This document shows, piece after piece, positions 23,093 to 30,291 of a DNA stretch of 32,907 nucleotides. Positions within the stretch are counted from its first letter, which is position 1; each line of letters begins with the position of its first letter. The translations under genes were made by a program, and so were the position numbers. The notes below the pieces were generated by a model. It was not told the origin of the DNA. It did no database searches and saw only the letters and a program-made list of their open reading frames with translations. The DNA is from Acidimicrobiales bacterium (GTDB taxonomy: Bacteria > Actinomycetota > Acidimicrobiia > Acidimicrobiales > JAHWLA01), in assembly GCA_035536915.1 (NCBI GenBank), contig DATLNE010000007.1, positions 1-32,907 on the forward strand. The letters are read 5' to 3'.

Positions 23093-23925
23093 CCGAGCTC
23101 CAGCGCCGCGGCGTAGACCTCGCGCTTGGGCACGCCGAGCTCGGCGGCCACGGCGGCGACGGCCGTCTTCTTGTCGTCGCCCGCGTCGAGCCGACGACGT
23201 AACGCGGCATCGACGTCGACTTCCTGCGGCGCCGGTGGCGCGCCCTCCACGACGATGACGTACTCGCCGCGGGGCTCGCCGATGTCGAGCTCCCCCAACG
23301 TGCCGCGCTGCACCTGTTCGTGGAGCTTGGTGAGCTCACGGGCCACGGCAGCTCGGCGTTCCGGGCCGCACGCCTTGGCCAGGTCGTCGATGGTCTGGGC
23401 CACCCGGTACGGCGATTCGTAGATCACCGTCGTGCGCGGCTCGGCTGCCACTGCGGCGAGCCTGGCGGCGCGCTCCTTGCCCTTGCGCGGCAGGAAGCCT
23501 TCGAACACGAAGCGGTCGCTGGGCAGCCCGCTCAGCACCAGTGCGGTGAGTACGGCAGAAGGGCCGGGCACGATCTCGACGGGCAGGCCCGCGGCGATCA
23601 CGGCGGCGACGACCCGTTCGCCCGGGTCCGACACTGCGGGCATGCCGGCGTCGGTGACGAGGGCGACCCGCTTGCCGGCGGCCACCCACTCGACCACCCG
23701 CTCGGCTTGTTCGGCCTCGTTGTGCTCGTGGACAGCGACGAGGCGCGGCCCGCTGATGGAGGCGTGCGTCAACAGCTTGCGGCTGTGCCGCGTGTCCTCG
23801 CAGCAGATGACGTCCGCACTGCGCAGGGCCTCGACAGCGCGGGGAGACAGGTCGCCGAGGTTGCCGATCGGCGTACCGACGACCACCAACGCGGGCTTCG
23901 AGTCCCGGGACGGCGGCTCGGTCAT
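23089..23925 (-). CDS. rsmI: 16S rRNA 2'-O-ribose C1402 methyltransferase RsmI
   Basis: Methylates the ribose of C1402 (E. coli numbering) in the decoding centre. The 278-aa protein shows the tetrapyrrole-methylase fold with the family's motifs: VGTPIGNLGDLSPRA, CCEDTRHSRKLL, VTDAGMPAVSDPG, VPGPSAVLTALVLSGLP, FEGFLPRKGKER, YESPYRV and ARELTKLHEQ. The C-terminus carries the helical RsmI end (KKTAVAAVAAELGVPKREVY). ATG 23925 overlaps the stop of the DUF192 gene (ATGA), with AAGGGCGG upstream. It is convergent with the AbrB-type gene, sharing 4 bases. Confidence 0.96.
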   Translation of the reverse strand: MTEPPSRDSKPALVVVGTPIGNLGDLSPRAVEALRSADVICCEDTRHSRKLLTHASISGPRLVAVHEHNEAEQAERVVEWVAAGKRVALVTDAGMPAVSDPGERVVAAVIAAGLPVEIVPGPSAVLTALVLSGLPSDRFVFEGFLPRKGKERAARLAAVAAEPRTTVIYESPYRVAQTIDDLAKACGPERRAAVARELTKLHEQVQRGTLGELDIGEPRGEYVIVVEGAPPAPQEVDVDAALRRRLDAGDDKKTAVAAVAAELGVPKREVYAAALELG

Positions 23926-24254
23926 CCGCCCTTCATTTCGAGTGCGTCGCCCGCATGAAGCCCCCAGCGGTCGAAGGCGCCGGCTTCGGCTTCGATCACC
24001 GAGCGGGCCTTGAGGCGGGGCTTGCCCACTCGCCACGGCGCCATGCACACCGTCTCCAGCACGCGCAGGTCGCCGTCGCAGTAGGCGACGTCGATGGCGA
24101 AGCGCATGCCGACGGTGTGCACCGAACGGGCGGGCCGCAGCAACAACGCACCCTCGAAGGAGTCACGGCCCAACAGCCCCCGCCGCCGCGACGAGCGCGC
24201 GTCGGCCACCTCCAGCGCGGCCAGCACCTCCCCCTCACGCAAGAGCCAGGGCAT
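23922..24254 (-). CDS. DUF192 family protein
   Basis: A 110-aa protein with the DUF192 core: FEGALLLRPARSVHTVGMRFAIDV... followed by ...KARSVIEAEAGAFDRWGL and ending in a short GDALEM. DUF192 proteins are compact beta-barrels of unknown function, often exported, but this one has no signal peptide. The ATG shares one base with the ychF stop (TGATG), and its stop overlaps the rsmI start, so ychF-DUF192-rsmI form one unit. Confidence 0.87.
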   Translation of the reverse strand: MPWLLREGEVLAALEVADARSSRRRGLLGRDSFEGALLLRPARSVHTVGMRFAIDVAYCDGDLRVLETVCMAPWRVGKPRLKARSVIEAEAGAFDRWGLHAGDALEMKGG

Positions 24255-25330
24255 CAGACGTTGAAACGGATCTCCAGCACGTCGCCGTCGACGACTTCGT
24301 ACTCCTTGCCCTCGACGCGCAACTTGCCCACGTCCTTGGCCGCCGACCACGAGCCCAGCTTCAACAGCTCGTCCCAGTGGATGACCTCGGCCCGGATGAA
24401 GCCCCGCTGCAGGTCGGAGTGGATCACGCCTGCGCACTCAGGCGCCTTGGCACCGGCCCGGAACGTCCACGCTCGCGATTCCTTGTCGCCGGTGGTGAAG
24501 AACGTGCGGCGCCCGAGCAGGTGGTAGGCGGCCCGCGCCACGCGGGGCAGCGCGCCCTCGCCCAACCCGAGGCCTTCGAGCAGTTCGGCCCGCTCCTCCG
24601 GCGGAAGCTGCGCCGTCTCCGACTCCAACTGCACGCTGACACCGAGCACCTCCGACACGTCGCCCAGTTCTTCGGCGACCGGCTTCACGATCGTCTCCAT
24701 GTCGGCCACTTGGTCCTCGCCCAGGTTCACCACGGCGAGGATCGGCTTGTTGGTCAGCAGGAAGAACGACTTGAGCAAGGTGCGCTGGTCGGCGTCGAGC
24801 GTGCTGCGGTAGATCGGCGTGCCGCCCTGCAACACCTCAAGCGCCGCCTCCAGCGCCGCGACCTCGCCCAGCAACGACTTGTCGGACCGGGCGGCCTTGC
24901 GGCGCTTCTCCACCTGGTTCTCGACCGTGGAGGCGTCGGCCAACACCAGTTCGAGCTCCAGCACCTGGAGGTCTTCCACGGGGTCGGTGTCGCCCACGAC
25001 GTTCTCGTCGACGAAGGCTCGCAGCACCAGGCACAACGCATCGGCCTCGCGGATGCCCGCCAGGAAGCGGTTGCCCAAGCCCTCGCCCGACGAGGCGCCC
25101 GCCACCAGGCCGGCGATGTCGACGAACTCGACGGTGGTGTGCACGGTCTTGCGGCTCTGGCTCATCTCCGACAGCGCCAGGAGGCGGTGGTCGGGCACCT
25201 GCGCCACACCGACGTTGGTCTCGGTGGTGGAGAACGGGTGGGGGGCGACAGCAGCCGAGCCGCCGGTCAACGCATTGAACAAAGCCGACTTACCGGCGTT
25301 GGGTAGGCCGACGATGCCGAGACGCTCCAT
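24254..25330 (-). CDS. ychF: Redox-regulated ATPase YchF / Obg-like ATPase
   Basis: A 358-aa P-loop ATPase of the Obg clan that prefers ATP and associates with ribosomes. Motifs: G1 GLPNAGKSALFNALT, G3 DIAGLVAGASSGEGLGNRFL, and NLGED in place of the GTPase specificity motif, which is typical of YchF. A coiled-coil region (about 120-190) and a C-terminal TGS domain (about 275-358, ending GDVLEIRFNV) complete the family layout. No Shine-Dalgarno sequence is present; TAGCCT ends 7 nt before the ATG, so the mRNA is probably leaderless. It is divergent from bL37. Confidence 0.97.
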   Translation of the reverse strand: MERLGIVGLPNAGKSALFNALTGGSAAVAPHPFSTTETNVGVAQVPDHRLLALSEMSQSRKTVHTTVEFVDIAGLVAGASSGEGLGNRFLAGIREADALCLVLRAFVDENVVGDTDPVEDLQVLELELVLADASTVENQVEKRRKAARSDKSLLGEVAALEAALEVLQGGTPIYRSTLDADQRTLLKSFFLLTNKPILAVVNLGEDQVADMETIVKPVAEELGDVSEVLGVSVQLESETAQLPPEERAELLEGLGLGEGALPRVARAAYHLLGRRTFFTTGDKESRAWTFRAGAKAPECAGVIHSDLQRGFIRAEVIHWDELLKLGSWSAAKDVGKLRVEGKEYEVVDGDVLEIRFNV

Positions 25331-25337
25331 TTCCCGA

Positions 25338-25343
25338 AGGCTA
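25338..25343 (-). promoter_or_regulatory. Putative -10 element of ychF (leaderless)
   Basis: TAGCCT on the minus strand ends 7 nt before the ychF ATG, matching the spacing seen at other leader gene starts in the window. Confidence 0.45.
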
Positions 25344-25354
25344 CCGGCAACGTC

Positions 25355-25360
25355 TACCCT
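25355..25360 (+). promoter_or_regulatory. Putative -10 element of bL37
   Basis: TACCCT ends 11 nt before the bL37 ATG. Transcription would begin within a few bases of the start codon. Confidence 0.4.
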
Positions 25361-25371
25361 GGCTTCTCGTC

Positions 25372-25452
25372 ATGTCGAAGAAAACCAACAAGCGCAAGCT
25401 CCGGGCCAAGAAGAAGGCCAACCACGGCAAGAAGCCGAACTGCGGCCGCTAA
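25372..25452 (+). CDS. Large ribosomal subunit protein bL37
   Basis: A 26-aa basic peptide, MSKKTNKRKLRAKKKANHGK followed by KPNCGR. The ending KANHGKKPN matches the bL37 mini-protein identified in the mycobacterial 50S subunit (KANHGKRPN). It has its own promoter in the 41-nt gap to ychF and no ribosome-binding site. Its TAA overlaps the stop of the convergent GNAT gene. A Cys near the C-terminus is additional to the mycobacterial form. Confidence 0.85.
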   Translation: MSKKTNKRKLRAKKKANHGKKPNCGR

Positions 25453-26462
25453 GGCCCAGTCGTTCGCTTCAGCACGTCGGTCGTCGATCCCTGGAGGTTC
25501 CACCACCAGTCGACGACCTCGAAGCCGAGTTCGACGTTGATCTTCAGCATGGGCTCGTTGCTCCCTGCGTTCCACGTCTCGACGGCGGAAACGTCGGGAC
25601 GCCGGTCGAGCAGCCGTAGCAGCATCTCGGCCTTGAGCAGCCTGCCCAAGCCGTGGTTGCGGTGCTCGGGCCACACCCCGGTGTTGCCCTGGCTGACGGT
25701 GCTTCGCCCCTGCACGAAGCCGATCTCGGTGTACCCGGCGACCTCGTTCGTGACGGCGTCGACGGCCGCCACCGTCCACATCGTTGTGCCCTGCGCCACC
25801 CGAGCTGTGTCGCGCTCGACCAACTCGTCGGGGGTGAGGACTGTCGGCTCCATCTCGAAGTCCTCGAGCGGCGCCGTGTTCATGACCGCCTCGGCCCGCG
25901 CCATGCGCTCCACCCACTCGGCGGGCGTCGGCCCCTCCCACGACACCAGCTCGTAGCCAGGCACCGGCGCTGCCCACTTTTCCAACAACCCCCGGTCGAG
26001 CCCGTCGAGGCGCAGCCCGCTGCGGCGCTCCCGCAGCTTGGCCACCATCCCCACTGCCTCGGCAAAGGCGGGACCGGTCCCGTGCTCCCGACACCCGCTG
26101 TCGAGCAGGGTGCGCCCGTCGGCCAGTGCGTGTTCGGCGGCGGCCCGCAGCAGCGAACGGCCCACGCCGCGGCGCCGGGCCATGGGCGCCACGTCGAGCC
26201 ACAGCTCTGCCTCGTGGCGGTTGGTGGACAGGTACGCGCAGATGAGCACGACGGTGCCGACGATGGTGTCGTCGTCGGTCCGGGCGACCCAACGCGTCGT
26301 CCGTCGCCACGACAGCGGGTGACGAGCCTGGGCCAGGAAGTCCTCCCACGAGTCGGGCTCCCAGTCGGGGGTGAGCTCCAGCTCGTTGGCTCGGGCGACC
26401 TCGTAGGCGGCGCGCAGGTCCGCTTCCGGCGCCGTCTGTTCGTCGAGCAGTTCGATGCGCAT
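25449..26462 (-). CDS. Tandem GNAT-family N-acetyltransferase
   Basis: A 337-aa protein with two GNAT folds. The first (about residues 1-165) has a good acetyl-CoA loop, ARRRGVGRSLLRAAAEHA. The second (about 180-337) has EHRNHGLGRLLKAEMLLRL and the late strand VETWNAGSNEPMLKINVELGF. This arrangement resembles mycothiol synthase (MshD) and other two-domain actinobacterial GNATs, but the sequence does not settle the substrate. The ATG at 26462 has only a weak TACACC element 6 nt upstream. The stop overlaps the bL37 stop by 4 bases in the opposite direction. Confidence 0.87.
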   Translation of the reverse strand: MRIELLDEQTAPEADLRAAYEVARANELELTPDWEPDSWEDFLAQARHPLSWRRTTRWVARTDDDTIVGTVVLICAYLSTNRHEAELWLDVAPMARRRGVGRSLLRAAAEHALADGRTLLDSGCREHGTGPAFAEAVGMVAKLRERRSGLRLDGLDRGLLEKWAAPVPGYELVSWEGPTPAEWVERMARAEAVMNTAPLEDFEMEPTVLTPDELVERDTARVAQGTTMWTVAAVDAVTNEVAGYTEIGFVQGRSTVSQGNTGVWPEHRNHGLGRLLKAEMLLRLLDRRPDVSAVETWNAGSNEPMLKINVELGFEVVDWWWNLQGSTTDVLKRTTGP

Positions 26463-26480
26463 GGCTCCGGTGTAGCGAAT

Positions 26481-26486
26481 TAGCGT
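26481..26486 (+). promoter_or_regulatory. Putative -10 element of the VOC-carboxylase unit
   Basis: TAGCGT ends 7 nt before the GTG at 26494, with no Shine-Dalgarno sequence between. This indicates a leaderless transcript. Confidence 0.45.
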
Positions 26487-26493
26487 CGCCGAT

Positions 26494-27030
26494 GTGCGGG
26501 AATTAGCAGCCCTCCTCGTCGGCGACCCGCCCGAGGTGTGGGAGTCGACGGGCTTCGTGGTGGCCGACGGCGCCGTCGCCGTCAGCGGGGTGGCGCTGCG
26601 GCTGGGCCAAGCTGAGCCGGGCTTGTCGGGCTGGGAGCTGCGCGACGGCGCCGGCGGCCCGCCCACCCCCGACCACCCCAACGGCGTGACCGACATCGAC
26701 CATGTGGTCATGGCTACGCCCGACCTCGATGCCACGGTCGACACGCTGGTGGCGGGCGGCCACAACCTGCGGCGCATCCGCGAGGCGGGCAACGGCGTAC
26801 GCCAAGCCTTCTTCCGGCTCGGCCCGGTGATCCTCGAAGTGGTGGGCCCTATGGAGCAGTCGGGCCTGTGGGGCATCACCTTCACCGTGCACGACCTCGA
26901 CGCCACCGCCGCCTTCCTGGGTGACCGCCTCGGCGCGGTGAAAGACGCCGTGCAACCCGGGCGCCGTATCGCCACCCTTGCCCGCTCGGCCGGCTCCACC
27001 GTGCCCATCGCCTTCATCTCGAAGCAGTGA
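26494..27030 (+). CDS. VOC (glyoxalase/epimerase-fold) family protein
   Basis: A 178-aa protein. The first ~65 residues look like a degenerate half of the fold; residues about 67-175 form a VOC module (DIDHVVMATPDLDATVDTL, ILEVVGP, LWGITFTVHDLDATAAFLGD). Metal-ligand positions are only partly recognisable: His in IDHVV and Glu in ILEVV. VOC proteins include methylmalonyl-CoA epimerase, and the coupled acyl-CoA carboxylase would fit, but the sequence is not typical of that epimerase, so only the family is assigned. GTG 26494 is placed by the upstream -10. Its stop overlaps the carboxylase GTG (GTGA). Confidence 0.8.
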   Translation: MRELAALLVGDPPEVWESTGFVVADGAVAVSGVALRLGQAEPGLSGWELRDGAGGPPTPDHPNGVTDIDHVVMATPDLDATVDTLVAGGHNLRRIREAGNGVRQAFFRLGPVILEVVGPMEQSGLWGITFTVHDLDATAAFLGDRLGAVKDAVQPGRRIATLARSAGSTVPIAFISKQ

Positions 27031-28577
27031 CCGACAACTGGGAACCCGAAGTCGCCGAGCTGCGCCGTCGCGAATCGATGGCCCATCACATGGGCGGCCA
27101 CGAGAAGGTCGAACGGCAGCACGCGGCGGGCAAGCTCACTGTGCGCGAGCGCATCGACGGGCTGCTCGACCCCGGCACCTTCCATGAGGTCGGCGCCCTG
27201 GCGGGCCGGGCCGTCTACGACGGCACCGAACTGGTCGACCTGACACCCACCAACTTCGTCATGGGGCGCGGGCGCATCGAGGGCCGCCCAGTGGTGGTGG
27301 GCGGTGACGACTTCACCGTGCGGGGTGGCGCCGCCGACGCCTCCATCTGGCAGAAGCAGGTCATGGCCGAGCAGATGGCCAACGAACTGCGGCTGCCCAT
27401 CGTCCGCCTGGTCGACGGCAGCGGTGGGGGCGGCTCGGTGAAGTCGCTGGAATCAATGGGCCGCACCTACGTGCCGTTCAACCCGGGGTGGGATTGGGTG
27501 GTGGCCAACCTGGCCACCGTCCCCGTGGTGTCGCTGGCCCTCGGCAGCGTGGCGGGCCTGGGGGCGGCCCGGGTGGTGACGAGCCACTTCTCGGTGATGG
27601 TGAAGGGCACCTCGCAGGTCTTCGTCGCCGGTCCGCCGGTGGTGGCCCGCTTGGGCGAGGAGGTCGACAAGGAGACGCTGGGCGGCAGCCACGTGCACGC
27701 CCGCAACGGCGTGGTCGACGCCGAGGCGGCGTCCGAGGACGAAGCCTTCGAGCTGGCCCGCCGCTTCCTCGCCTACCTCCCCTCGTCGGTGCACGACGCC
27801 CCGCCCCGAGGGCCGCAGGCCGACGACCCGGAGCGACGCGACGACTGGCTCATCGGCGCCGTCCCCAAGAACCGCCGCAGCGCGTTCAAGATCCGCCCCG
27901 TCATCGAGTCGTTGGTGGATGCGGGCTCGTTCTTCGAGATGGGCAAACTGTGGGGACGCTCCGCCGTCACCGGCCTGGCCCGTCTCGACGGGTGGCCGGT
28001 GGCCGTCCTGGCGTCCGACCCGTACCACTACGGCGCAGGGTGGACGGCGGAGGCGTCGCAGAAGGTGGCCCGTTTCGTCGACCTGGCCGACACCTTCCAT
28101 CTGCCCGTGGTGCACCTGGTCGACCAGCCCGGCTTCGTCATCGGGACAGCGGCCGAGCAAGCGGGCACCATCCGGGCGGGCGCCCGCGCCTTGGCCGCCG
28201 TCTACCAGGCGAGCGTGCCGTGGTGCTCGGTCATCCTGCGGAGGGCCTTCGGGGTGGCCGGCGCGGCCCATCAGAACCACGCCCGCCTGTCGTACCGCTA
28301 CGCCTGGCCGTCGGGCGACTGGGGTTCGTTGCCCATGGAGGGCGGCATCGAGGCCGCCTACAAGGCGCAGTTGGAAGCGGCCGACGACCCCGACGCGCTG
28401 CGAGCGGAGATACAAGCCAAGCTCGACCTGGTGCGCTCCCCGTTCCGCACCGCCGAGGCGTTCCTCGTCGAAGAGATCATCGACCCTCGCGACACCCGCC
28501 CGTTGCTCTGCGAGTTCGCCGAACTGGCGGCACCGCTCCGGGGAAGCGGCCCGTCAGCCCGCCCCTTCCGTCCGTAA
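27027..28577 (+). CDS. Acyl-CoA carboxylase beta (carboxyltransferase) subunit
   Basis: A 516-aa carboxyltransferase of the PccB/AccD/MccB class, which moves the carboxyl group from biotin to an acyl-CoA. The N-terminal crotonase-fold half (about 20-260) includes GKLTVRERIDGLLDPGTFHE and the oxyanion-hole region GSGGGGS. The C-terminal half (about 275-516) includes KIRPVIESLVDAGSFFEMG, LVDQPGFVIG and GVAGAAHQ. No biotin-carboxylase or carrier gene lies nearby, so the alpha subunit must be elsewhere. The exact acyl substrate cannot be fixed. It is translationally coupled to the VOC gene; a hairpin follows 42 bases after the stop. Confidence 0.93.
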   Translation: MTDNWEPEVAELRRRESMAHHMGGHEKVERQHAAGKLTVRERIDGLLDPGTFHEVGALAGRAVYDGTELVDLTPTNFVMGRGRIEGRPVVVGGDDFTVRGGAADASIWQKQVMAEQMANELRLPIVRLVDGSGGGGSVKSLESMGRTYVPFNPGWDWVVANLATVPVVSLALGSVAGLGAARVVTSHFSVMVKGTSQVFVAGPPVVARLGEEVDKETLGGSHVHARNGVVDAEAASEDEAFELARRFLAYLPSSVHDAPPRGPQADDPERRDDWLIGAVPKNRRSAFKIRPVIESLVDAGSFFEMGKLWGRSAVTGLARLDGWPVAVLASDPYHYGAGWTAEASQKVARFVDLADTFHLPVVHLVDQPGFVIGTAAEQAGTIRAGARALAAVYQASVPWCSVILRRAFGVAGAAHQNHARLSYRYAWPSGDWGSLPMEGGIEAAYKAQLEAADDPDALRAEIQAKLDLVRSPFRTAEAFLVEEIIDPRDTRPLLCEFAELAAPLRGSGPSARPFRP

Positions 28578-28594
28578 GGAGTTGCGCGGATAGG

Positions 28595-29491
28595 TCACCC
28601 GCCACGCGCCGTAGGTCTTCTCGGCGGCCTGGGGCCGCCGAGACAGGCGCTGTGCTCATTGGTCGCCTCGCCTATCGGCTCGGCTCCTAGGACATCGGCC
28701 AGGACGGAGGGCCGGTCGGTCATCACCCCGTCGACGCCCAGGGCGATGAGCCTGCGCATCTCCTCGGGCTCGTCGATGGTCCACACGTGCACGGCGAGGC
28801 CTGCTTCGTGGGCGGCGGCGACGAAGCGCTCGTCGACGATCACCGTGTCGCCGTGGGCGGGCGGCACCTGGAGGGCGACATGCGACGTAGGCGGCGGCGG
28901 GGAGCCGTCGCGGACGGCGAAGTAGAACGCCGCGGTGGCCATGGTGCCCGCCGAGGTGCCGACCTCGGGCGCGCACGCCGAGAACCGCTCGGTGGCGATG
29001 TCGTGGAACGAGGCCACGATCACGTCGTCGCTGCGCCCGTGCTCCCGCAGCACGGCGGCCAGCGTCGCCTCGTAGCCCGTCGTCTCCTTGATGTCGAGGT
29101 TCAGGTACACGCCGGGGAAGGCGTCGAGCACCTCGTGCAGCGACGGGATGCGGTACGCAGGGTCGTCGGGAGCGAGGCCCCGTAAGGGCCACGGACCGGA
29201 CTCGTGGTCGACGACCTCGCCGGGCCGCCACCAGTAGGCGTTGTCGAGCGCCTGCACGTCGGCCAGCGTCATCTCGGTGATGCGGCCGGTGCCGTTCGTC
29301 GTGCGGTCGACCGTGGCGTCGTGGCACACCACCAACTCCCCGTCGGCCGTGGGATGCACGTCGAGCTCCAAGGCGTGCGCACCGGTGGCCACCGCCGCCC
29401 GCATAGCCGCCAACGTGCTCGACGGCTGCTCCCGCGCCCCGCCTTGGTGGGCGTAGTTCAACACCCGGCGGCCCAGCCACACGTTGTCCAT
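28595..29491 (-). CDS. Glycerophosphodiester phosphodiesterase family protein
   Basis: A 298-aa GDPD-domain enzyme, which would release glycerol 3-phosphate from deacylated phospholipids. Motifs: AHQGGAREQPSSTLAAM holds the His and Arg-Glu of the active site (HRG is HQG here), ALELDVHPTADGELVVCHD gives the Glu-Asp pair and catalytic His, DRTTNGTG follows, then YLNLDIKE and the late VHVWTID. The HQG variant of the first motif is unusual. There is no signal peptide. The C-terminal Pro/Arg tail (about 15 residues) is encoded across a terminator-like hairpin serving the convergent carboxylase. ATG 29491 is served by the palindromic -10 at 29500-29505. Confidence 0.9.
   Translation of the reverse strand: MDNVWLGRRVLNYAHQGGAREQPSSTLAAMRAAVATGAHALELDVHPTADGELVVCHDATVDRTTNGTGRITEMTLADVQALDNAYWWRPGEVVDHESGPWPLRGLAPDDPAYRIPSLHEVLDAFPGVYLNLDIKETTGYEATLAAVLREHGRSDDVIVASFHDIATERFSACAPEVGTSAGTMATAAFYFAVRDGSPPPPTSHVALQVPPAHGDTVIVDERFVAAAHEAGLAVHVWTIDEPEEMRRLIALGVDGVMTDRPSVLADVLGAEPIGEATNEHSACLGGPRPPRRPTARGG
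28620..28642 (+). terminator. Terminator-like hairpin inside the 3' end of the GDPD gene
   Basis: A perfect 10-bp stem, CTCGGCGGCC and its complement, with a TGG loop. It lies 42 bases after the carboxylase stop and within the last codons of the opposite-strand GDPD gene. It probably ends the VOC-carboxylase transcript. Confidence 0.6.
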
Positions 29492-29498
29492 GACGGGT

Positions 29499-29510
29499 GA
29501 AGCTAGCTTC
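29499..29510. promoter_or_regulatory. Palindromic bidirectional -10 for GDPD and enoyl-CoA hydratase genes
   Basis: GAAGCTAGCTTC is a perfect 12-bp palindrome in a 26-bp divergent gap. It provides TAGCTT (TANNNT) on each strand: 29504-29509 on plus and 29505-29500 on minus. Each ends exactly 8 nt before an ATG (29518 on plus, 29491 on minus), so both transcripts would be leaderless. It could also bind a dimeric regulator. Confidence 0.55.
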
Positions 29511-29517
29511 GCCCCTC

Positions 29518-30291
29518 ATGGTCCTCGCACTCGATGTAGCCGACGGCGTCGCCGTCGTCACCCTCAACCGACCCGAAGCCCGCAACGCCCTGGACAGCGA
29601 GCTGATCACTGCGCTCGACACCACCATGTCGGAGCTCGACGCTCGCGACGACGTGGCTGCCATCGTGATCACCGGTGCCGACCCCGCCTTCTGTGCCGGG
29701 CTCGACCTCAAAGAACTGGGCGGGACCGGTGAGAACCTCAGGGGCGGCACAGCCAGCGGCCGCCCGTGGGCCCGCACCCGCAAGCCCGTCGTCGGCGCCG
29801 TGAACGGCCCTGCCATCACCGGTGGGTTGGAGCTCGCCCTGCAGTGCGATTTCCTCGTGGCGTCGCCGCGGGCTCGCTTCGCCGACACCCACGCCCGTGT
29901 GGGCATCCTCCCCGGCTGGGGCCTGACCGTCCTGCTGCCGCAGGCGGTCGGCATCCGCAAAGCACGTGAGATGAGCTTCACCGGCAACTTCGTCGATGCC
30001 GAAGAAGCGCTGGCCCTCGGGTTGGTCAACCGCCTCGTCGACCACGACCGCTTGCTCGACGAAACCCGGCGGCTGGCACTCGACATCGCCGGCAACGACG
30101 GTGCCACGGTGCAGGCGTTTCGCGCCTCCTACGAGCGCATCGTGGGGCTCACCACCGAGGAAGGCTTCCGCCGGGAGTCGCAAGCGCAACGGGAGTTCAA
30201 CGTGGGCTTCGATCCCGCCGAGGTTGCCCGCCGCCGGGCCGCCATCGTGGACCGGGGCCGGGCTCAGGCCAGCGACGCCAGCGGCACCTGA
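29518..30291 (+). CDS. Enoyl-CoA hydratase/isomerase (crotonase) family protein
   Basis: A 257-aa crotonase-fold enzyme. LNRPEARNALDSELI is the N-terminal motif, CAGLDLKELGG forms the first oxyanion-hole and CoA-binding segment, and GAVNGPAITGGLELALQCDF the second. The first catalytic Glu position of classic hydratases falls in a Gly-Leu-Glu segment and the second at about VGILPGWGL, where classic hydratases have an acidic residue, so hydratase activity itself is uncertain. Probably acts on acyl-CoA in beta-oxidation. The ATG at 29518 lacks a ribosome-binding site. The 3' end overlaps the convergent adenosine kinase gene by 28 bases. Confidence 0.92.
   Translation: MVLALDVADGVAVVTLNRPEARNALDSELITALDTTMSELDARDDVAAIVITGADPAFCAGLDLKELGGTGENLRGGTASGRPWARTRKPVVGAVNGPAITGGLELALQCDFLVASPRARFADTHARVGILPGWGLTVLLPQAVGIRKAREMSFTGNFVDAEEALALGLVNRLVDHDRLLDETRRLALDIAGNDGATVQAFRASYERIVGLTTEEGFRRESQAQREFNVGFDPAEVARRRAAIVDRGRAQASDASGT

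Noticed and set aside
20698-23202. Plus-strand open frame of 834 codons
   Set aside because: Antisense to tatD and metG; shadow composition.
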